25,694 nucleotides of DNA from Chitinophagaceae bacterium UBA3961. Lineage in GTDB: Bacteria; Bacteroidota; Bacteroidia; Chitinophagales; Chitinophagaceae. Under the pieces are notes generated by a model. That model worked only from the letters and a program-made list of their open reading frames with translations, was not told where the DNA came from and ran no database searches. Every line of letters starts with the position of its first letter. The stretch's first letter is position 1. Below, in pieces: positions 22,909-25,694 of the stretch. Location: NCBI GenBank assembly GCA_002385265.1, contig DGDD01000134.1, positions 1-25,694 on the forward strand, read 5' to 3'. A program made the position numbers and the translations under genes.

Positions 22909-25112
22909 AAAGATTTTTACTCTTTCTATGCCTATTTACCATCAGCTGCCGTCAATATCTTTCGGCGCAATGTAATGTGAACGATCGCTACGATAAGATG
23001 GTGAGTGGTTACCACTCCACATTAGCAATCACTACCACCGATACGCTCAAAGTTTGGGGAGCGTCAATGGGTGCCAATGGCACCTCAGACGTATTGTCGC
23101 CCACGCCTGTAATTTCCTCTTCTTATGCCTATACCGGAACGATATTAAAGTATGCAATTGGAGGCAATAAGAGTGGTACAGACGTTGACCAAGCAATTAT
23201 CCTTACCACCACCGGCTTATGGGCTTGGGGTGTGGAGGATATGGTATTGGAAACATCACTCACCTCTTCTAATGCATTCCAACAAATAACCGCTATTTCA
23301 GGTGCCAATTCTTATGGGTTGCCTACGGGTGTGAATCCAACCGATGTAGCTCAATTATTTGCAACTTATCAAACGCTGGTTATTCGTACAAATGCAGGAG
23401 CAGTATGGGTGCTTACACAAGTTACGCTTGCTTTGGAGGCAAATGGTGGAACGGCAGGCTCTGCAGGGAGCAATACCTGGAAACAAGTTAAGATCAATAG
23501 TACTACTAACTTAACGAATGTTACAGCAGTGAGGGGTCAAGTGAGTAGTTCAACATACAATGCCCTTTATGCACTTACCTCCGATGGAAATATTTATACT
23601 TGGGGAAACAACGTATATCTGGGAGATGGCAATGCTTCATCTGCAAAGAACTATGCAACATTAATGACCAAGCCCGCTGCTTTGGTGAATGAAGTTCCGG
23701 CAATGATTGGAGTAACCGGAGGCATTGCAGGAACCAGTACTACAAAAAATACCTATTATCTACTTCGAAATAACGGTGATCTATATTCGCTAGGAGACAA
23801 TACTCAGAAACAGTGCGGTGATTTCACAACAACAGAGAGGCGTTCATGGGTGCAAGTAAAAAAAGATGCATCAACAAATATGACCAACGTGTCCACTTTC
23901 TCCGTACAAGAACACAACTCCTCTTATCCGGGAGTTGCAGCTATTTTGACCAATGGCGACTTGTATACTTGGGGAAATAACAGTGTTGGTATGTTTGGAA
24001 GAACTGCTGATGGGACCTCTACCGGCTCCACCGCCGGAAACTATGACCCTGGAATGCCTGTATTGTTCAATGCCTCAACCGAGAATGCCATCTTCGCAGA
24101 AGTAGGAGGCCACACATTGGTTTACATCAGAGAAGGAACATCTCAGTTCTGTTATGTGGGTCACCAAACCGATGGAAGTATGGGAGATGGTAGTAGCACT
24201 GCGCAGAGTCCCTCTTCTACAACCTTGGTACACAACTGTAGTTCTACACCTGTCATTAATATTTGTGGTTATGTTCCTGTATCAGCCAGTGTTGTGAATT
24301 CATCTATTGGAACGAGTCACTATGTAATCATTGCAAATGGTGTAAGCACGGCTAATATAACAGTTCAATTGAAAGATGGAAACGGGGTAAACCTTACCGC
24401 TAGTGGTGGTGTGGTGGTTATTACAACTTCCTACGGATCTATTGGTACTGTAACGGACAATAACAACGGTACTTACTCGGCTGTATTAACGAGTGCTACA
24501 GCCTATGGTTCAGCTCTTATAACCTATACATTAAATGGCTCTTCGGGTTCCAATTCAGTAACGGTATTGTTTACATCTGCCCTGCCAGCTACATGGGGCG
24601 ACTTGAAGGCATACAGAAAAGATCAGGAAGTGATTATTGAATGGGTAATTGAACAAGAATCAGAAATTGCAAGTTATGAGGTAGAGCGCACCACCAATGG
24701 AAATACTTGGAATGCGGTGGCTGAGCCACTTGTAGCGTTGAACCGATCAACCCCCACAACCTATAAAATTATAGATAAAAATTACACACCCAATACTACT
24801 TGGTATCGAGTGAAGCAAAAAGCTAGTTCAGGTGTATCGGTATATTCAACAATTAAGAAGGTAGGAGAGGTGAGTAGCAATGCTAAGATTTCATTGTTTC
24901 CTGTACCGGCTTCCGATAAGTTCTATGTGAATGGTATCGCAATAACAGAAGTAAAATCGATCGTGCTTTATAACGAAAGCGGCAACCGTATCAGTCACTG
25001 GAATGAACCGCAAAAGTTCTACGACATCAGTAAACTACAGAAAGGATTGTATTTCGTGAAGCTGGAAACCAAAGCAGGAGTAATTGAATACCTCCGACTG
25101 AGTAAAAATTAA
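22905..25112 (+). CDS. Secreted RCC1-repeat protein with Ig-like, FnIII-like and T9SS sorting domains
   Basis: A 735-residue surface or secreted protein. The signal peptide is residues 1-22 (ending SAQ); Cys15 lacks a lipobox context. RCC1/BLIP-II-type propeller blades follow, recognised by W-G strands and G-D/G-N turns: VWG (50-52), WAWG (107-109), IYTWGNN (230-236), LYSLGDN (293-299), LYTWGNN (353-359) and YVGHQTDGSMGDG (417-429). Residues about 456-558 form an invasin/filamin-like Ig domain with DNNNGTYSAVLTS. Residues about 561-650 are FnIII-like (LKAYRKDQEVIIEW...YEVERT). The last 75 residues (661-735) are a type A T9SS C-terminal domain: SLFPVPASDKFYV, VLYNESG, then DISKLQKGLYFVKL. The protein would be exported through the outer membrane by T9SS and attached to the surface. 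Binding partner unknown; propellers of this type mediate protein or glycan binding. Confidence 0.9.
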   Translation: MKRFLLFLCLFTISCRQYLSAQCNVNDRYDKMVSGYHSTLAITTTDTLKVWGASMGANGTSDVLSPTPVISSSYAYTGTILKYAIGGNKSGTDVDQAIILTTTGLWAWGVEDMVLETSLTSSNAFQQITAISGANSYGLPTGVNPTDVAQLFATYQTLVIRTNAGAVWVLTQVTLALEANGGTAGSAGSNTWKQVKINSTTNLTNVTAVRGQVSSSTYNALYALTSDGNIYTWGNNVYLGDGNASSAKNYATLMTKPAALVNEVPAMIGVTGGIAGTSTTKNTYYLLRNNGDLYSLGDNTQKQCGDFTTTERRSWVQVKKDASTNMTNVSTFSVQEHNSSYPGVAAILTNGDLYTWGNNSVGMFGRTADGTSTGSTAGNYDPGMPVLFNASTENAIFAEVGGHTLVYIREGTSQFCYVGHQTDGSMGDGSSTAQSPSSTTLVHNCSSTPVINICGYVPVSASVVNSSIGTSHYVIIANGVSTANITVQLKDGNGVNLTASGGVVVITTSYGSIGTVTDNNNGTYSAVLTSATAYGSALITYTLNGSSGSNSVTVLFTSALPATWGDLKAYRKDQEVIIEWVIEQESEIASYEVERTTNGNTWNAVAEPLVALNRSTPTTYKIIDKNYTPNTTWYRVKQKASSGVSVYSTIKKVGEVSSNAKISLFPVPASDKFYVNGIAITEVKSIVLYNESGNRISHWNEPQKFYDISKLQKGLYFVKLETKAGVIEYLRLSKN

Positions 25113-25145
25113 TACCTCCGGTTTTTATTTGCCCTTGGTGATACG

Positions 25146-25184
25146 AAGCTTCGGAACATCTAGATGTTTTCGAAGCTTTTTTTT
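25146..25184 (+). terminator. Intrinsic terminator after the RCC1/T9SS gene
   Basis: The outer stem pairs AAGCTTCG (25146-25153) with CGAAGCTT (25171-25178), extended by a G-U pair. After a one-base bulge the inner palindrome AACATCTAGATGTT (25155-25168) closes the hairpin. A run of T residues follows to 25184. Confidence 0.88.
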
Positions 25185-25585
25185 GCATTTTATTGAAAGC
25201 TGGTTTTCAATGTTTTGAACACTTGTTTCAAGATAATTTTCAAACTTTTTTTGCTAAGGGCTTGCATTTATAAAAAATGCGTGCAATCTTTACATCGTCA
25301 AGCAGCAATAACACAGCTCACGACAACCACTCCAATCCTTCGTAATTCCAGTTACATCCATCTTCCTCTAACCAGTTTGATTAATCTGTCCCTTAAAAAA
25401 ATGAAGATGTACCTGTGCCTCAATTTGAAAAAGGCTTACGAAGTTATCACAAGCAATTCGCTTTTCGTAATGCAAGATGCAGCTGTTGGTTCTAACGCGC
25501 ATCAGGTCACTCTCCCCCATTTTTTAAGGTTGTAAATAGAAGTGCTGAACGGCCAAAACCATTCAATACTCGGAAATTATTGTAT

Positions 25586-25601
25586 TCCGTTATATAACGG
25601 A
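25586..25601. promoter_or_regulatory. 16-bp perfect palindrome, possible operator
   Basis: TCCGTTATATAACGGA is a perfect inverted repeat without spacer. An overlapping alternative pairing, CGGAA (25571-25575) with TTCCG (25585-25589), shares its left arm. It could be the site of a dimeric repressor controlling a gene to the right, or a structured RNA switch. No nearby regulator gene supports either. Confidence 0.4.
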
Positions 25602-25646
25602 TATGTATATACTAAAGATTTTATTTTAAAGGGTACGATCAACAAC

Positions 25647-25678
25647 TCCGGCCCGTTTCTACGGGCTGGATATTTTTT
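25647..25678 (+). terminator. Intrinsic terminator near the window end
   Basis: A 10-bp stem pairs TCCGGCCCGT (25647-25656) with ACGGGCTGGA (25661-25670), with one G-U pair and the loop TTCT, followed by TATTTTTT. The orientation is for plus-strand transcripts, yet no plus-strand gene is seen after the previous terminator. A small transcript or a leader attenuator for a gene beyond the window could explain it. Confidence 0.8.
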
Positions 25679-25694
25679 AAAGTTTGTACCGGCG

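Larger units (their letters stand above)
25113..25694. other. Non-coding 3' region of 582 nt
   Basis: I find no convincing protein gene here. A 106-codon plus-strand frame at 25215-25535 depends on a TTG start and has no recognisable domain; a 45-residue ATG-started part of it begins at 25401 or nearby (MKMYLCLNLKK...). The region holds a strong terminator for the upstream gene, a promoter-like TTGC with an AATCTTTA element (25262-25292), a 16-bp palindrome and a second terminator at its end. Together the last three could bound a small RNA or short peptide unit. Confidence 0.5.

Noticed and set aside
22905..22970. Lipoprotein signal at Cys15 of the RCC1/T9SS protein
   Set aside because: The residues before Cys (FTIS) do not fit the lipobox, and a normal cleavage site ending SAQ follows; the T9SS tail also argues for secretion.
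25215..25535. 106-codon frame with TTG start
   Set aside because: There is no recognisable domain, the start is weak and the composition is odd. Kept only as part of the non-coding region description.

Overview
This window is chromosomal DNA of a Bacteroidota bacterium, probably a chitinophagal (Chitinophagaceae-like) species. The signs are a SusC/SusD outer-membrane pair, a type IX secretion C-terminal tail on a surface protein, an AtpB with a long signal-bearing N-terminus, and -7 promoter elements of the TAnnTTTG type. I saw no tRNA, rRNA, CRISPR array, transposase or phage gene.

Layout. (i) 1-391: non-coding mosaic of short degenerate tandem repeats. (ii) 386-2257, minus strand: a two-gene operon of a GT-B glycosyltransferase and an LpxH-like metallophosphoesterase. 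(iii) 2480-12071, plus strand: a candidate organophosphonate-utilisation locus. It has SusC, a SusD lipoprotein, a secreted alkaline-phosphatase-superfamily phosphodiesterase, a PhnZ-type HD-domain mixed-valence diiron oxygenase, a PhnX-like HAD hydrolase, a DUF5690 transporter with phosphate-antiporter-like features, and an FAD-dependent amine oxidoreductase. The last five genes are spaced by 3 nt or overlap. (iv) 12152-13908, minus strand: a PhoR/PhoB-like two-component system. (v) 14185-16380: a secreted protein of unknown function with a possible caspase-like His/Cys dyad. (vi) 16557-18350: an MsbA-like ABC exporter half-transporter. (vii) 18420-22553: an F-type ATP synthase operon atpB-E-F-H-A that stops at atpA with a strong terminator, so atpG is not in its usual place. 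(viii) 22798-25112: a 36-codon basic micro-ORF overlapping a large secreted RCC1-repeat/Ig/FnIII/T9SS protein. (ix) 25113-25694: no convincing gene, but a long terminator, a 16-bp palindrome and a second terminator.

How the genes may work together. SusC/SusD would import a phosphonate- or phosphate-bearing compound. The secreted hydrolase would trim it, the DUF5690 carrier would take it into the cytoplasm, and the FAD enzyme, PhnX-like hydrolase and PhnZ-like oxygenase would release the amine and break the C-P bond. Upstream of susC are five hexamers related to TTAACA/TTCACA in an exact 11-bp register, ending just before the -7 element. A second in-register array lies in the region between the PhoB-like regulator and the caspase-like gene. 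This repeat geometry is that of known PHO boxes, so the locus may belong to a Pho regulon run by the two-component system in the same window. That link is inference; the enzyme families and residues are read from the sequence.

A second theme is repeats placed at gene 3' ends. A 55-bp element with two potential hairpins occurs at both 1-55 and 16385-16439, and each is associated with an array of telomere-like CCYAAVR heptamers. In one case the array supplies the stop codon of the neighbouring gene.
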